Source: an uncultured Bacteroides sp. (lineage in GTDB: Bacteria; Bacteroidota; Bacteroidia; Bacteroidales; Bacteroidaceae). Taken from it: a stretch of 42,140 bases of DNA. Each line of letters opens with the position of its first letter. The first letter of the stretch is position 1. The position numbers and the translations under genes were made by a program. The DNA is taken from contig CASFQC010000015.1 in the NCBI GenBank assembly GCA_949296415.1, forward strand, positions 1 through 42,140, in the 5' to 3' direction. Under the pieces are notes generated by a model, which searched no databases, was not told the DNA's origin, and was given only the letters and a program-made list of their open reading frames with translations. Shown one piece after another: positions 1 through 8,034 of this stretch.

Positions 1-151
1 AGACTAATTTCAACAATGTCAAAGAACTTAATTCTTTCCTTTTTCCGGGATTGTTTGATTAATATTAATTTGTCCCGATTTTAACGGGACACTAATGAAC
101 TAGAATAAACAAAAAACGCTCGTTGTATTTTCCTTGTTTGATTAATTGTGC

Positions 152-159
152 TATCTTTG
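152..159 (+). promoter_or_regulatory. Candidate -7 box (TATCTTTG) for the two-component operon
   Basis: TATCTTTG matches the Bacteroidetes -7 consensus TAnnTTTG. It lies about 330 nt upstream of the response-regulator start, so a transcript from here would carry a long leader. No well-spaced TTTG box is visible 19-21 nt upstream. A 13-bp direct repeat (ttgtttgattaat) occurs at 51-63 and 134-146, just upstream, and could be a regulator site. Inference only. Confidence 0.4.
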
Positions 160-249
160 CGACGATGGATTGTTTTGGCAGAAAATATCGTATATTGCAG
201 AATTTAAGATTGTAGACAAGCCATAACTTCGCCTTTTTGAGGGAATCTC

Positions 250-396
250 ATGGAGTGTTATGACACACAAAGCAAGATATCCCGTCTGAATAAAGTGCAG
301 AGTCGGCTTGATTTCAGTCTATTCTCAAATTCATATGAGGATAGGACTGTCTTTTTCGTCAAGACGGAAAAGACAGCAAATGCCTGTAGGATTTAA
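250..396 (+). CDS. Possible 48-aa small ORF in the leader of the two-component operon
   Basis: An ATG at 250 is preceded by GAGGG at 239-243, a good Shine-Dalgarno with 6-nt spacing, which is unusual for this organism. The frame runs 48 codons to TAA at 394-396. The peptide begins MECYDTQSK and ends NACRI, with no signal peptide, membrane segment or family I recognise. Its 3' half contains the 14-bp hairpin at 347-376. It could be a small protein, a leader peptide that tunes the downstream regulator, or chance. I do not recognise it, and only the ribosome-binding site and the position support it. Confidence 0.25.
   Translation: MECYDTQSKISRLNKVQSRLDFSLFSNSYEDRTVFFVKTEKTANACRI
347..376 (+). 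promoter_or_regulatory. 14-bp hairpin in the leader of the two-component operon
   Basis: ctgtctttttcgtc (347-360) pairs with gacggaaaagacag (363-376), with one G-U pair and a 2-nt minimal loop. No T-run follows on either strand, so it is not a simple intrinsic terminator. It lies 113 nt upstream of the response-regulator start and could act as an attenuator or stability element. Confidence 0.4.
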
Positions 397-489
397 AGAA
401 ACTTTTTATAGTCTGTTTAATTTCCATTATCAAAATAGTTTCTTAAAAAAAAGGAAAAATTGGACAGACTCTTATTGAAAAATGTTGGA

Positions 490-1167
490 ATGAAGATTCT
501 GATAGTAGAAGACGAGGCCGGATTGCGCGAAACCATGCGCGTCTCTCTGATGAAAGAAAAGTTTGTGGTGGAGACCGCTGCGGACTATCGTTCGGCTTTG
601 GAAAAGATTAACGACTATGACTATGACTGTATTCTGTTGGACATTATGCTGCCGGGCGGAAGCGGTCTTGATTTGTTGCGTGAGCTTAAGAGGCTGCGTA
701 GACAAGATTGTGTGCTTATTATTTCGGCAAAAGATTCTTTGGACGATAAGGTGGATGGCCTGGAGCTTGGTGCGGACGACTATCTGACCAAGCCTTTTCA
801 TTTGGCCGAACTCAATGCTCGTATAAAGTCGGTCATCCGGCGCAGGCAGGCACAAGGTGACATATGGGTGCGGTTGGGCAATACAGCTCTGTGCCCGGAC
901 AAACGCTCGGTTGAGGTGGAAGGGACTCCTTTGCAGCTTAACCGGAAGGAATATGATTTGTTGTATTATTTTATGGTAAATTCAGGGCGTGTCATCAATA
1001 AGACATCCTTGGCAGAGGCTGTATGGGGCGATAACATAGATCAGGCCGACTCATTGGACTTCATATATTCGCAGGTGAAAAATCTGCGGAAGAAACTGAA
1101 ACAGGCTGGTGCCACAGTGGAAGTAAAGGCGGTCTATGGGTTTGGCTATAAGTTTACACAAGTATGA
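490..1167 (+). CDS. OmpR-family response regulator
   Basis: A 225-residue cytoplasmic two-component response regulator. Residues 1-115 form the receiver: acidic pocket E7/D8, phospho-acceptor D51 in the LLDIMLPGGSG stretch, and the conserved lysine K101 in YLTKPF. Residues 130-225 are an OmpR/PhoB winged-helix DNA-binding domain, ending with the recognition-helix and wing pattern VYGFGYKF. I chose the ATG at 490, giving MKILIVEDE, the canonical family start. A TTG at 460 would add ten residues not expected in the family. The histidine kinase gene begins 1 nt after the stop, so the two are co-transcribed and form a cognate pair. Target genes and signal cannot be read from the sequence. Confidence 0.93.
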   Translation: MKILIVEDEAGLRETMRVSLMKEKFVVETAADYRSALEKINDYDYDCILLDIMLPGGSGLDLLRELKRLRRQDCVLIISAKDSLDDKVDGLELGADDYLTKPFHLAELNARIKSVIRRRQAQGDIWVRLGNTALCPDKRSVEVEGTPLQLNRKEYDLLYYFMVNSGRVINKTSLAEAVWGDNIDQADSLDFIYSQVKNLRKKLKQAGATVEVKAVYGFGYKFTQV

Positions 1168-1168
1168 T

Positions 1169-2455
1169 ATGAGGTTGCTTTATTATACCTATAGGAATCT
1201 GGCGTTCTGGTTGCTGGCTTTGTTGGCTGTCTGGGGCACGTTGTTCTACTATGCCATGATGGACGAAATAATGGATGAGACAGACGACTCGCTTCAGAAC
1301 TATGCCCAGCAAATCATATCCAGGGCTTTGGCGGATCCCAATGTGCTGACTGACCGTACAGACGTGATGGCCACTTATTTTTTCCATCCTCTTTCCGTGG
1401 AAGAAGGCTTGTCGCACCGTGACATGTTTTATGATTCGTTTGTCTATGTGGAAATAGAGGATGAGGATGAGCCGGTCCGTGTCCTGCGTACCTCTTTCTG
1501 TATGCCCGACGGTCAATATTATGAGTTGGAACTGATGTTGTCTACTCTCGAACGGGATGATCTGATAAGAGCCATGTGGATATATTTGTCTGTTCTTTTC
1601 GTGCTCTTCCTGCTCTGTTCCCTATTGGGTACACGTCTGATATTGAACGGCGCATTTCGCCCGTTGTCCCGTCTGGTTGCATGGCTTCAGAAGCTTGGCC
1701 CGGATTCGGAGCCAGAGGTGTTGGACAATCCGACTAAGATATATGAATTCCAGCAGCTCAATGCGGCTGCACAGAATATGGCCTGGCGCTCAAGGAAAGC
1801 CTATGTGCAGCAGAAACAGTTCATTGAAAACGCTTCGCATGAGCTGCAGACACCACTGGCCATTGCACGTGGAAAGATTGAACTGTTGGCTGAGAGTGAT
1901 ACCTTGAGTGAAGATCAGATGCGCGAGCTGGATGTGATATACAATGCCTTGGGACGTGTGGTGAAACTGAACAAATCCCTTCTGTTGCTCTCACGCATTG
2001 AAAACGGGCAATATTCCGAGTCTGAAAGTGTTTCGATAGACGCTTTGGTGGACGAGTCGCTGTCTGACCTGATGGAAATATATGAGCATAAAGGGCTGCA
2101 GTTGGAACGAACGCGAGGAAAACGTCCGTTTATGGTACTGTGCAATCCGATATTGGCACATATTCTGGTGTCAAATCTGCTGAAGAATGCGATGTTGCAC
2201 AATCAGGATGGTGGACGGCTTGAAGTAGTGACCACGCTTGACTCACTGTCCATATCCAATTCAGGTTCTACTCCGTTGGATGAGGCTGTTCTCTTTACCC
2301 GGTTTGCTCACAGCACAGAGCGTAAGCCGGACAGTACGGGACTGGGGCTGTCCATTGCCTATAGCATAGCGGAACACTCGGCGTTGAAGTTGGATTATAA
2401 ATGGTGTAATGGCATGCATATGTTTGTCCTGAGCCGTCAGGGGAAAAGGAATTAA
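1169..2455 (+). CDS. Membrane sensor histidine kinase
   Basis: A 428-residue inner-membrane histidine kinase. An N-terminal membrane helix (about residues 9-30) is followed by a short periplasmic domain (about 31-130) and a second helix (about 135-160). A HAMP-like linker precedes the dimerisation domain, whose H-box reads FIENASHELQTPLA. The ATPase domain shows the N-box NLLKNAMLHN and the G-box STGLGLSIAYSI. The start is the ATG at 1169, 1 nt after the regulator's stop; an ATG at 1136 inside the regulator gene is less likely. Its layout resembles small Bacteroides kinases of the RprX type, but the sensed signal is unknown. It presumably phosphorylates D51 of its neighbour. Confidence 0.92.
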   Translation: MRLLYYTYRNLAFWLLALLAVWGTLFYYAMMDEIMDETDDSLQNYAQQIISRALADPNVLTDRTDVMATYFFHPLSVEEGLSHRDMFYDSFVYVEIEDEDEPVRVLRTSFCMPDGQYYELELMLSTLERDDLIRAMWIYLSVLFVLFLLCSLLGTRLILNGAFRPLSRLVAWLQKLGPDSEPEVLDNPTKIYEFQQLNAAAQNMAWRSRKAYVQQKQFIENASHELQTPLAIARGKIELLAESDTLSEDQMRELDVIYNALGRVVKLNKSLLLLSRIENGQYSESESVSIDALVDESLSDLMEIYEHKGLQLERTRGKRPFMVLCNPILAHILVSNLLKNAMLHNQDGGRLEVVTTLDSLSISNSGSTPLDEAVLFTRFAHSTERKPDSTGLGLSIAYSIAEHSALKLDYKWCNGMHMFVLSRQGKRN

Positions 2456-2511
2456 AAAAATATTCCTGTCAAGTCCTTGCAAGGCATAGGCTTCGGTAAA
2501 TATTCCTTCTT

Positions 2512-2681
2512 ATAAGAGCCTGTTTTGCTTTCTGCCTGCCCTTATTTTGAGGTCTGTTTCCGAAGAATATTCTTCTGCTGTCAAGGGAAGTGTGCGGGCT
2601 GTGTGATGGAAAGTGGCAGGAAAAGAGACCTGAAAGAGGCTGATAAAATTCTTAAAGAGTAAAATTTAAACAGGCTCTTAT
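2512..2681. repeat. Intergenic element bounded by a perfect 14-bp inverted repeat
   Basis: ataagagcctgttt (2512-2525) recurs as its exact reverse complement aaacaggctcttat (2668-2681), enclosing 142 nt. Inside are a perfect 14-bp palindrome gaagaatattcttc (2562-2575) and imperfect complementary patches (gcctgcc/ggcagg, aggtc/gacct). The size and inverted ends are MITE-like. No flanking target duplication is obvious and no ORF is inside. A plain RNA fold in the 3' region of the kinase transcript is an alternative. The 292-nt gap between the kinase and pheT otherwise holds only the pheT promoter and a small palindrome ccttgcaagg (2475-2484). Confidence 0.4.
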
Positions 2682-2712
2682 TTTTCCACACGCCAAAAAC
2701 TTATTAACTTTG
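2681..2712 (+). promoter_or_regulatory. Promoter of pheT
   Basis: TAACTTTG at 2705-2712 matches the TAnnTTTG -7 box. TTTT at 2681-2684 is a three-of-four match to the -33 box with a 20-nt spacer. The expected start is near 2716, leaving a leader of about 30 nt before the pheT ATG at 2748. Confidence 0.65.
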
Positions 2713-2747
2713 CGGGTCAATTACGAAAAACCATAAAACATATACGT

Positions 2748-5213
2748 ATGAATATCTCTTATAATTGGTTGAAAGAGTACGTCGATTTCGACCTTACGCC
2801 AGCCGAGGTGGCAGAGGCTTTGACATCTACAGGCCTTGAAACCGGAAGCGTAGAAGAGGTGCAGACCGTCAAAGGCGGACTGGAAGGCCTGGTCATTGGC
2901 CAAGTACTGACGTGCGTGCCTCATCCTAATTCAGACCATATGCATGTCACTACTGTTGACTTGGGGCAGGGAGAGCCTGTGCAGATTGTATGTGGGGCAC
3001 CCAATGTGGCTGCCGGGCAAAAAGTGGTGGTGGCTACTATAGGAACCCGGTTGTATGACGGTGACGAGTGCTTTACCATTAAGAAATCCAAGTTGAGGGG
3101 GGTGGAGTCATGTGGCATGATTTGTGCCGAGGATGAAATAGGCATCGGCACAGACCACGCAGGTATCATCGTACTGCCCGATACGGCGGTTCCCGGAACG
3201 CCTGCAAAGGATTACTACAATATAAAAAGCGATTATGTACTTGAGGTGGACATAACCCCTAACCGTGCGGACGCTTGTTCACATTATGGTGTGGCACGTG
3301 ATCTTTATGCCTATTTGCTGCGTCATGGCAAGCCTGCCACATTGAGAAAGCCCGGCGTGGAGTCATTTGCCATAGACAATCATGATTTGGATATTGACAT
3401 CGAAGTGGAAAACACGGAGGCTTGTCCTCACTACGCGGGGGTTACGGTGAAAGGCGTTACCGTAAAAGAAAGCCCTGAATGGCTTCAGGAACGTTTGCGC
3501 ACTATTGGTCTGCGTCCTATCAACAATGTAGTGGATGTGACCAACTATATAGTCCATGCTTTCGGACAACCTTTGCATTGTTTTGATGCAGATAGGATAA
3601 AGGGGAACAAGATTGTAGTGAAAACTATGCCCGAAGGAACCCCCTTTGTGACCCTTGACGGAGTAGAACGCAAACTCAGCGCACGTGATCTGATGATATG
3701 TAATGATGAAGAGCCGATGTGTCTGGCCGGCGTGTTCGGAGGTCTGGCTTCCGGCTCGACGGAAAGCACGAAGAATGTTTTTCTGGAGAGCGCTTATTTC
3801 CATCCCACATGGGTGCGCAAGACTGCCCGCCGTCATGGCCTGAATACTGACGCATCTTTCCGCTTTGAGCGTGGGGTTGATCCCAATAACCTTATTTACA
3901 GTCTTAAACTGGCGGCCATTATGGTGAAGGAACTGGCCGGTGGTACAATTTCTTGTGAAATAAAAGATGTTTGCGCTGCTCCTGTACAGGATTTCAGGGT
4001 GGAGCTTTCTTATGAGAAGGTCTATTCACTTGTGGGCAAGGCCATTCCGGCAGATACGATAAGGAATATTGTACAGAGCCTAGAGATGAAGATTGTGGAT
4101 GAGACGGCGGAAGGACTGATTCTTGATGTCCCTCCCTATCGGGTGGATGTACGGCGCGATTGTGATGTTATAGAGGATATTCTCCGTATTTATGGATATA
4201 ATAATGTGGAGATTCCTGTTACACTGCATTCCAGTCTGACGACAAAAGGTGCGCAAGACCAGTCCAACAAACTTCAGAATCTTGTGGCCGAGCAGTTGGT
4301 GGGCTGTGGATTCAACGAAATCCTGAACAATTCCTTGACCCGTGCCGCCTATTATGAAGGCTTGCAGGCTTATCCTTCCGGGCAGCTGGTGATGCTGATG
4401 AATCCACTCAGCGCCGACCTGAACGCCATGCGACAGACGTTGCTTTTCGGCGGGCTTGAAAGTATAGCCCATAACGCAAACCGGAAGAGTGCCGACCTGA
4501 AGTTCTTTGAGTTTGGTAATTGCTATTACTGTCATCCGGAGAAACGTACCTCAGAGAAAGTCCTTTCCGCTTATTCGGAAGATTACCATTTGTGTTTGTG
4601 GGTTATGGGTAAGAAAGTGTCTAATTCTTGGGCACACCCCGATGAGGACAGTTCGGTGTATGAACTGAAGGCATACGTGGAGAATATATTCCTCCGTGTG
4701 GGTCTGGATGTACATGACATGACGGTAAGCTGTGATGTATCCAATGATATTTTTTCAAAAGCTTTGATTTACCAGAACCGTGGAGGTAAACGGCTGGCCA
4801 CACTGGGCATTGTGTCCAGAAAGATATTGAAAGGTTTTGATATCGGGTCGGAAGTATTCTTTGCGGATATTTGCTGGGACGCGTTGATGAAAGCGGTGAA
4901 GAATGTGAAAGTCAGCTATGTGGAGTTGTCCAAATATCCTGCGGTAAAACGTGATTTGGCTTTGCTGGTTGACAGGCAGGTGAAGTTTGCCGACATAGAG
5001 AAAGTGGCATACGACACCGAGCGGAAGCTGCTGAAGAATGTGGAACTGTTTGACGTATATGAAGGCCAGAATCTGGAGGCAGGGAAGAAGAGTTACGCGG
5101 TGAGTTTCATGTTACAGGATGAAAGCCAGACACTTACGGATAAACAGATTGATAAGGTAATGTCAAAGTTGGTGAAGAATCTGGAAGACAAGCTCCAGGC
5201 AAAGCTTCGTTGA
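2748..5213 (+). CDS. pheT: Phenylalanine-tRNA ligase beta subunit
   Basis: The 821-residue beta chain of the (alpha-beta)2 phenylalanyl-tRNA synthetase, which charges tRNA-Phe in the cytoplasm. Domains in order: N-terminal helices (MNISYNWLKEYV), an OB-fold tRNA-binding domain (about 40-155, with PHPNSDHMHV and CGAPN), the B3/B4 editing domain (about 210-390, with RPINNVVDVTNY), a B5 domain (about 400-480), a catalytic-like core (to about 700, with MNPLS), and a C-terminal anticodon-binding FDX-ACB domain (about 725-821, with YPAVKRDLALLV). The length is normal for the bacterial family. The alpha subunit gene pheS is not adjacent, which is common in Bacteroidetes. It has its own promoter and is followed 46 nt later by yebC. 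Confidence 0.98.
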   Translation: MNISYNWLKEYVDFDLTPAEVAEALTSTGLETGSVEEVQTVKGGLEGLVIGQVLTCVPHPNSDHMHVTTVDLGQGEPVQIVCGAPNVAAGQKVVVATIGTRLYDGDECFTIKKSKLRGVESCGMICAEDEIGIGTDHAGIIVLPDTAVPGTPAKDYYNIKSDYVLEVDITPNRADACSHYGVARDLYAYLLRHGKPATLRKPGVESFAIDNHDLDIDIEVENTEACPHYAGVTVKGVTVKESPEWLQERLRTIGLRPINNVVDVTNYIVHAFGQPLHCFDADRIKGNKIVVKTMPEGTPFVTLDGVERKLSARDLMICNDEEPMCLAGVFGGLASGSTESTKNVFLESAYFHPTWVRKTARRHGLNTDASFRFERGVDPNNLIYSLKLAAIMVKELAGGTISCEIKDVCAAPVQDFRVELSYEKVYSLVGKAIPADTIRNIVQSLEMKIVDETAEGLILDVPPYRVDVRRDCDVIEDILRIYGYNNVEIPVTLHSSLTTKGAQDQSNKLQNLVAEQLVGCGFNEILNNSLTRAAYYEGLQAYPSGQLVMLMNPLSADLNAMRQTLLFGGLESIAHNANRKSADLKFFEFGNCYYCHPEKRTSEKVLSAYSEDYHLCLWVMGKKVSNSWAHPDEDSSVYELKAYVENIFLRVGLDVHDMTVSCDVSNDIFSKALIYQNRGGKRLATLGIVSRKILKGFDIGSEVFFADICWDALMKAVKNVKVSYVELSKYPAVKRDLALLVDRQVKFADIEKVAYDTERKLLKNVELFDVYEGQNLEAGKKSYAVSFMLQDESQTLTDKQIDKVMSKLVKNLEDKLQAKLR

Positions 5214-5259
5214 GTTGAGAATAAGTTTTAATAAGAGTGACATATAAAAAGAAAAACCA

Positions 5260-5997
5260 ATGGGAAGAGCATTTGAATATCGCAAAGCGACGAAATTGAA
5301 AAGATGGGGGCATATGGCCAAGACTTTTACCCGACTGGGCAAACAGATAGCGATAGCTGTCAAGGCTGGAGGCCCTGAACCAGAGAACAATCCTGCGTTG
5401 CGTTCGGTCATAGCCACATGCAAGCGTGAGAACATGCCGAAAGACAATATTGAGCGTGCCATAAAGAATGCGATGGGCAAGGATCAAAGCGACTACAAGA
5501 GCATGACGTATGAAGGATACGGCCCTCACGGTATTGCCATATTTGTAGACACGCTGACCGATAATCCGACACGTACCGTAGCCGATGTGCGTTCCGTTTT
5601 CAATAAGTTCGGAGGCAATCTGGGTACGATGGGGTCGTTGGCGTTCCTGTTCGACCATAAATGCCTGTTTACCTTTAAGAAAAAGGAGGGCATGGATATG
5701 GAAGAATTCATCCTTGATATGATAGATTACAATGTGGACGAGGATTACGACGAGGATGAGGAAGAGAACACCATCACCATTTATGGAGACCCGAAAAGCT
5801 ATGCCGCCATTCAGAAACATCTGGAAGAATGCGGGTTTGAAGATGTGGGAGGCGACTTCACCTATATACCCAATGACCTGAAGGATGTCATTCCGGAACA
5901 GCGGGAGACCATCAACAAGATGATTGAGCGTCTGGAGGAGTTTGATGACGTGCAGACGGTTTATACCAACATGCGTCCTGAAGACGATGCAGAATAA
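5260..5997 (+). CDS. yebC: YebC/PmpR/TACO1 family protein
   Basis: A 245-residue cytoplasmic protein of the YebC family, long annotated as a transcriptional regulator and related to mitochondrial TACO1, a translation factor. The signature N-terminus is present (MGRAFEYRKATK, then KTFTRLGKQI), as are KRENMPKDNIERAIK and YEGYGPHG, followed by NKFGGNLGTMGS. An acidic stretch (about 158-170, mostly D and E) precedes the last alpha/beta domain. Length matches the family. It starts 46 nt after pheT and is probably co-transcribed with it, so both products serve translation. A stem-loop at 6046-6083 follows. Confidence 0.93.
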   Translation: MGRAFEYRKATKLKRWGHMAKTFTRLGKQIAIAVKAGGPEPENNPALRSVIATCKRENMPKDNIERAIKNAMGKDQSDYKSMTYEGYGPHGIAIFVDTLTDNPTRTVADVRSVFNKFGGNLGTMGSLAFLFDHKCLFTFKKKEGMDMEEFILDMIDYNVDEDYDEDEEENTITIYGDPKSYAAIQKHLEECGFEDVGGDFTYIPNDLKDVIPEQRETINKMIERLEEFDDVQTVYTNMRPEDDAE

Positions 5998-6045
5998 GAG
6001 CCTGATTAGCCGGAACCGGCGGACGGCCCTCATATTTTGACTGTG

Positions 6046-6083
6046 GAGGATGCGGAACCCAAGAGAGCGGGCTTCGCATCCTC
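6046..6083 (+). terminator. Stem-loop downstream of yebC
   Basis: gaggatgcggaaccc (6046-6060) pairs with gggcttcgcatcctc (6069-6083) with two mismatches and an 8-nt loop. Only a weak T-rich stretch (ttgtcgtt) follows. It probably terminates or stabilises the pheT-yebC transcript, and sits just upstream of the promoter of the next gene. Confidence 0.5.
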
Positions 6084-6100
6084 TTGTCGTTAGAGGAGGC

Positions 6101-6132
6101 TTTGCCAGACTTTGAAATAATCCCTATATTTG
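6101..6132 (+). promoter_or_regulatory. Consensus promoter abutting the YigZ-family start codon
   Basis: TTTG at 6101-6104, a 20-nt spacer and TATATTTG at 6125-6132 form an essentially perfect Bacteroidetes promoter. Transcription would start about 4-6 nt after the -7 box, at 6136-6138, which is the ATG of the next gene. The mRNA would therefore have little or no leader. Confidence 0.7.
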
Positions 6133-6137
6133 TGCGC

Positions 6138-6731
6138 ATGGAAGATTCATACAAGACAATATCAGCAGTGGCCGAAGGACTCTATACGGAGAAGCGCAGC
6201 AAGTTCATCGCCATAGCCATTCCCGTACGGACCGTAGCCGACGTCAGGTCACAGCTGGAGACCTATCAGAAGAAGTATTATGACGCCCGCCATCTGTGCT
6301 ATGCTTATATGCTCGGGCCGGAAAGGACGGACTTCCGGGCGAATGACAATGGCGAACCTTCCGGTACGGCAGGAAAGCCCATCTTGGGGCAGATTAATTC
6401 GAACGGGCTGACAGACATACTGGTCATTGTAGTGCGTTACTTCGGCGGGATAAAGTTGGGCACCAGCGGACTGATAGTGGCCTACCGCACGGCGGCGGCA
6501 GAAGCCATAGCGGCAGCTACGGTCGTGGAGAGGACGGTGGACGAGGAGATAGACATCATGTTCGAATACCCCTTCATGAACGATGTCATGCGCATAGTGA
6601 AGGAAGAGGAACCTGCCATCGTGGGTCAGGGATATGACACAGACTGCACCATGAGGTTGCGCATCCGCCGTTCCCTCATGCCAAGGCTGCGCGACAGATT
6701 GGAAAAGGTCGGGTCGCTGAGAATAGTATGA
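6138..6731 (+). CDS. yigZ: YigZ/IMPACT family protein
   Basis: A 197-residue cytoplasmic protein with an N-terminal UPF0029/IMPACT domain (about 15-120) and a C-terminal DUF1949 domain (about 135-190). The family signature VVRYFGGIKLGTSGL is present, with NDNGEPSGTAGKPIL upstream of it. Eukaryotic IMPACT binds Gcn1 and modulates the amino-acid stress response; the bacterial role is not settled, with nucleic-acid or ribosome-associated functions proposed. I chose ATG 6138 (MEDSYKTI), which matches the usual family start. The longer TTG frame from 6084 would run through a terminator-like stem and the promoter. Consensus promoter spacing implies a leaderless transcript. Confidence 0.9.
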   Translation: MEDSYKTISAVAEGLYTEKRSKFIAIAIPVRTVADVRSQLETYQKKYYDARHLCYAYMLGPERTDFRANDNGEPSGTAGKPILGQINSNGLTDILVIVVRYFGGIKLGTSGLIVAYRTAAAEAIAAATVVERTVDEEIDIMFEYPFMNDVMRIVKEEEPAIVGQGYDTDCTMRLRIRRSLMPRLRDRLEKVGSLRIV

Positions 6732-6795
6732 ATGGGGTCCGCCCCTCCGGGAAAGGGAACCGGGCCGGTCTTTAACCGATAAAAAATAGAGTGAT

Positions 6796-7917
6796 ATGGC
6801 ATTTCAAGCAAACAGAAGAGAGACAGGAGAGTTGTACGTGTTCTTCCGCTTGTTGGCACAGGGGAAAGTATGCTGGGGCACGGCTGACGGACAGCCGGAT
6901 GAGGCCGACGGCATGCCTGTGGCAGTTATCCGGCGCGGGGAGCACGACGGACTCCGTAAGTATTATATAGAGGACAAAATGGTGCGCATCGTCTCTGTTC
7001 CGGCCGATGACAGGGAAGGGGAGGCGTGGCTGGCTGACATCCCGCGTGAGGACTTCGGAGCTGCGGCCGATGCCTTGCTGGCCTTGCTCAGGGAGGCGAG
7101 GGGAGAGGACTGTGTGGACATTCCTGACGGAATAGAGGGCTTCCTGGACGCGGTGCACGTCCGCAACCTGGAAGCGCAGACCGATGACCGTACAGATCTC
7201 CACCTGGCCTTCGGACATCCAGGAGCACCGTTCATGGGCTTTGTGGTGCGTTGTAGGCTTTGCCCCATGAATCCGCTGCTTGACGGAGGGCGTGCGGCCA
7301 ACCTCAAGCTGGAACAGACCGGAGCACGCTTCTCCTCGCCTGCTGTCAGCAAGATTAACGCGCTGGAGGCCGTTTCGGCGGACACCGTGGTAGCGGAACG
7401 GATGCGGATGATAGAACGCCTGGGCGGAGTGCTGAAATACAGCGATGTGGCCGACAAGGTGTTCCGTTGCAACCTGTTGATGATAGACCTCCACTTCCCC
7501 CGCATGCTGGCCGAGATGGTGCGCCTGATGCATCTGGAGGGGATGAGTCGCGTGTCGGAGCTGACGGAACGTATCAGGCAGATAAATCCGCTGAAAATCA
7601 AGGACGAGCTGATACAGAAGCACGGATTCTACGAATACAAGGTAAGGCAATTCCTTCTGGCCCTGGCCTTGGGCATGCGTCCGGCCAAGATATTCAAGGG
7701 ATACGGTTCGGCCATAGAGGGCATGCTGCTGGCCGACGCAGAAGGCAGGCTGATGTGCTACCACAAGATGCGCGACGGGGTCTTCGCAGACTTTCTCTAC
7801 GCCAACACGCGCTTCGAGAAAAGCTCATCGGAGAAAGACAAGTACGGCTACCTGGAGCGCGAGAACGGAAGCTATTATTTCAAGCTTAACGCCAAGATAG
7901 GACTGCTGAAGCGCTGA
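6796..7917 (+). CDS. HpaII-like restriction endonuclease family protein (orphan)
   Basis: A 373-residue soluble protein resembling the HpaII restriction-endonuclease family. The N-terminal RRETGELYVFFRLLAQGK pattern, a YYIED strand, the central TDDRTDLHLAFGHP and GFVVRCRL segments, and a MNPLLDGG(R)AAN(L)K stretch align in order with my recollection of that family. HpaII enzymes cut CCGG and need a partner C5-cytosine methyltransferase, but none is present on either side (YigZ upstream, glycosyltransferase downstream). The strand that should carry the catalytic lysine (IKS in remembered HpaII members) reads VRC here, so lysine is replaced by arginine at about residue 153. It may be a domesticated or inactive relative. 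The family call is from memory of motifs, not a search. Confidence 0.6.
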   Translation: MAFQANRRETGELYVFFRLLAQGKVCWGTADGQPDEADGMPVAVIRRGEHDGLRKYYIEDKMVRIVSVPADDREGEAWLADIPREDFGAAADALLALLREARGEDCVDIPDGIEGFLDAVHVRNLEAQTDDRTDLHLAFGHPGAPFMGFVVRCRLCPMNPLLDGGRAANLKLEQTGARFSSPAVSKINALEAVSADTVVAERMRMIERLGGVLKYSDVADKVFRCNLLMIDLHFPRMLAEMVRLMHLEGMSRVSELTERIRQINPLKIKDELIQKHGFYEYKVRQFLLALALGMRPAKIFKGYGSAIEGMLLADAEGRLMCYHKMRDGVFADFLYANTRFEKSSSEKDKYGYLERENGSYYFKLNAKIGLLKR

Positions 7918-7970
7918 CTCTCGCAAGATGTCTTCCCGGACATCCGCACAGGAGATTTTTATGCTCCAAG

Positions 7971-8003
7971 CTTGGCATAACTGATGATTTTTCCGTAAGT
8001 TTG
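7971..8003 (+). promoter_or_regulatory. Promoter of the glycosyltransferase gene
   Basis: CTTG at 7971-7974 and TAAGTTTG at 7996-8003 are separated by 21 nt, a good match to the TTTG/TAnnTTTG pair. The start site would be near 8007, giving a leader of about 28 nt. A 10-bp palindrome ccaagcttgg (7966-7975) overlaps the -33 box and could be an operator. Confidence 0.6.
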
Positions 8004-8034
8004 CAACCGTACACTACACCATACCACGCAACCT

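Noticed and set aside
71-91. Hairpin tgtcccg/cgggaca as a terminator of an upstream gene
   Set aside because: The stem is only 7 bp, and no gene ending here is visible inside the window on either strand.
5134-6033. 299-residue minus-strand open frame
   Set aside because: It runs antisense through yebC, whose plus-strand protein is fully conserved. The antisense product has no domain.
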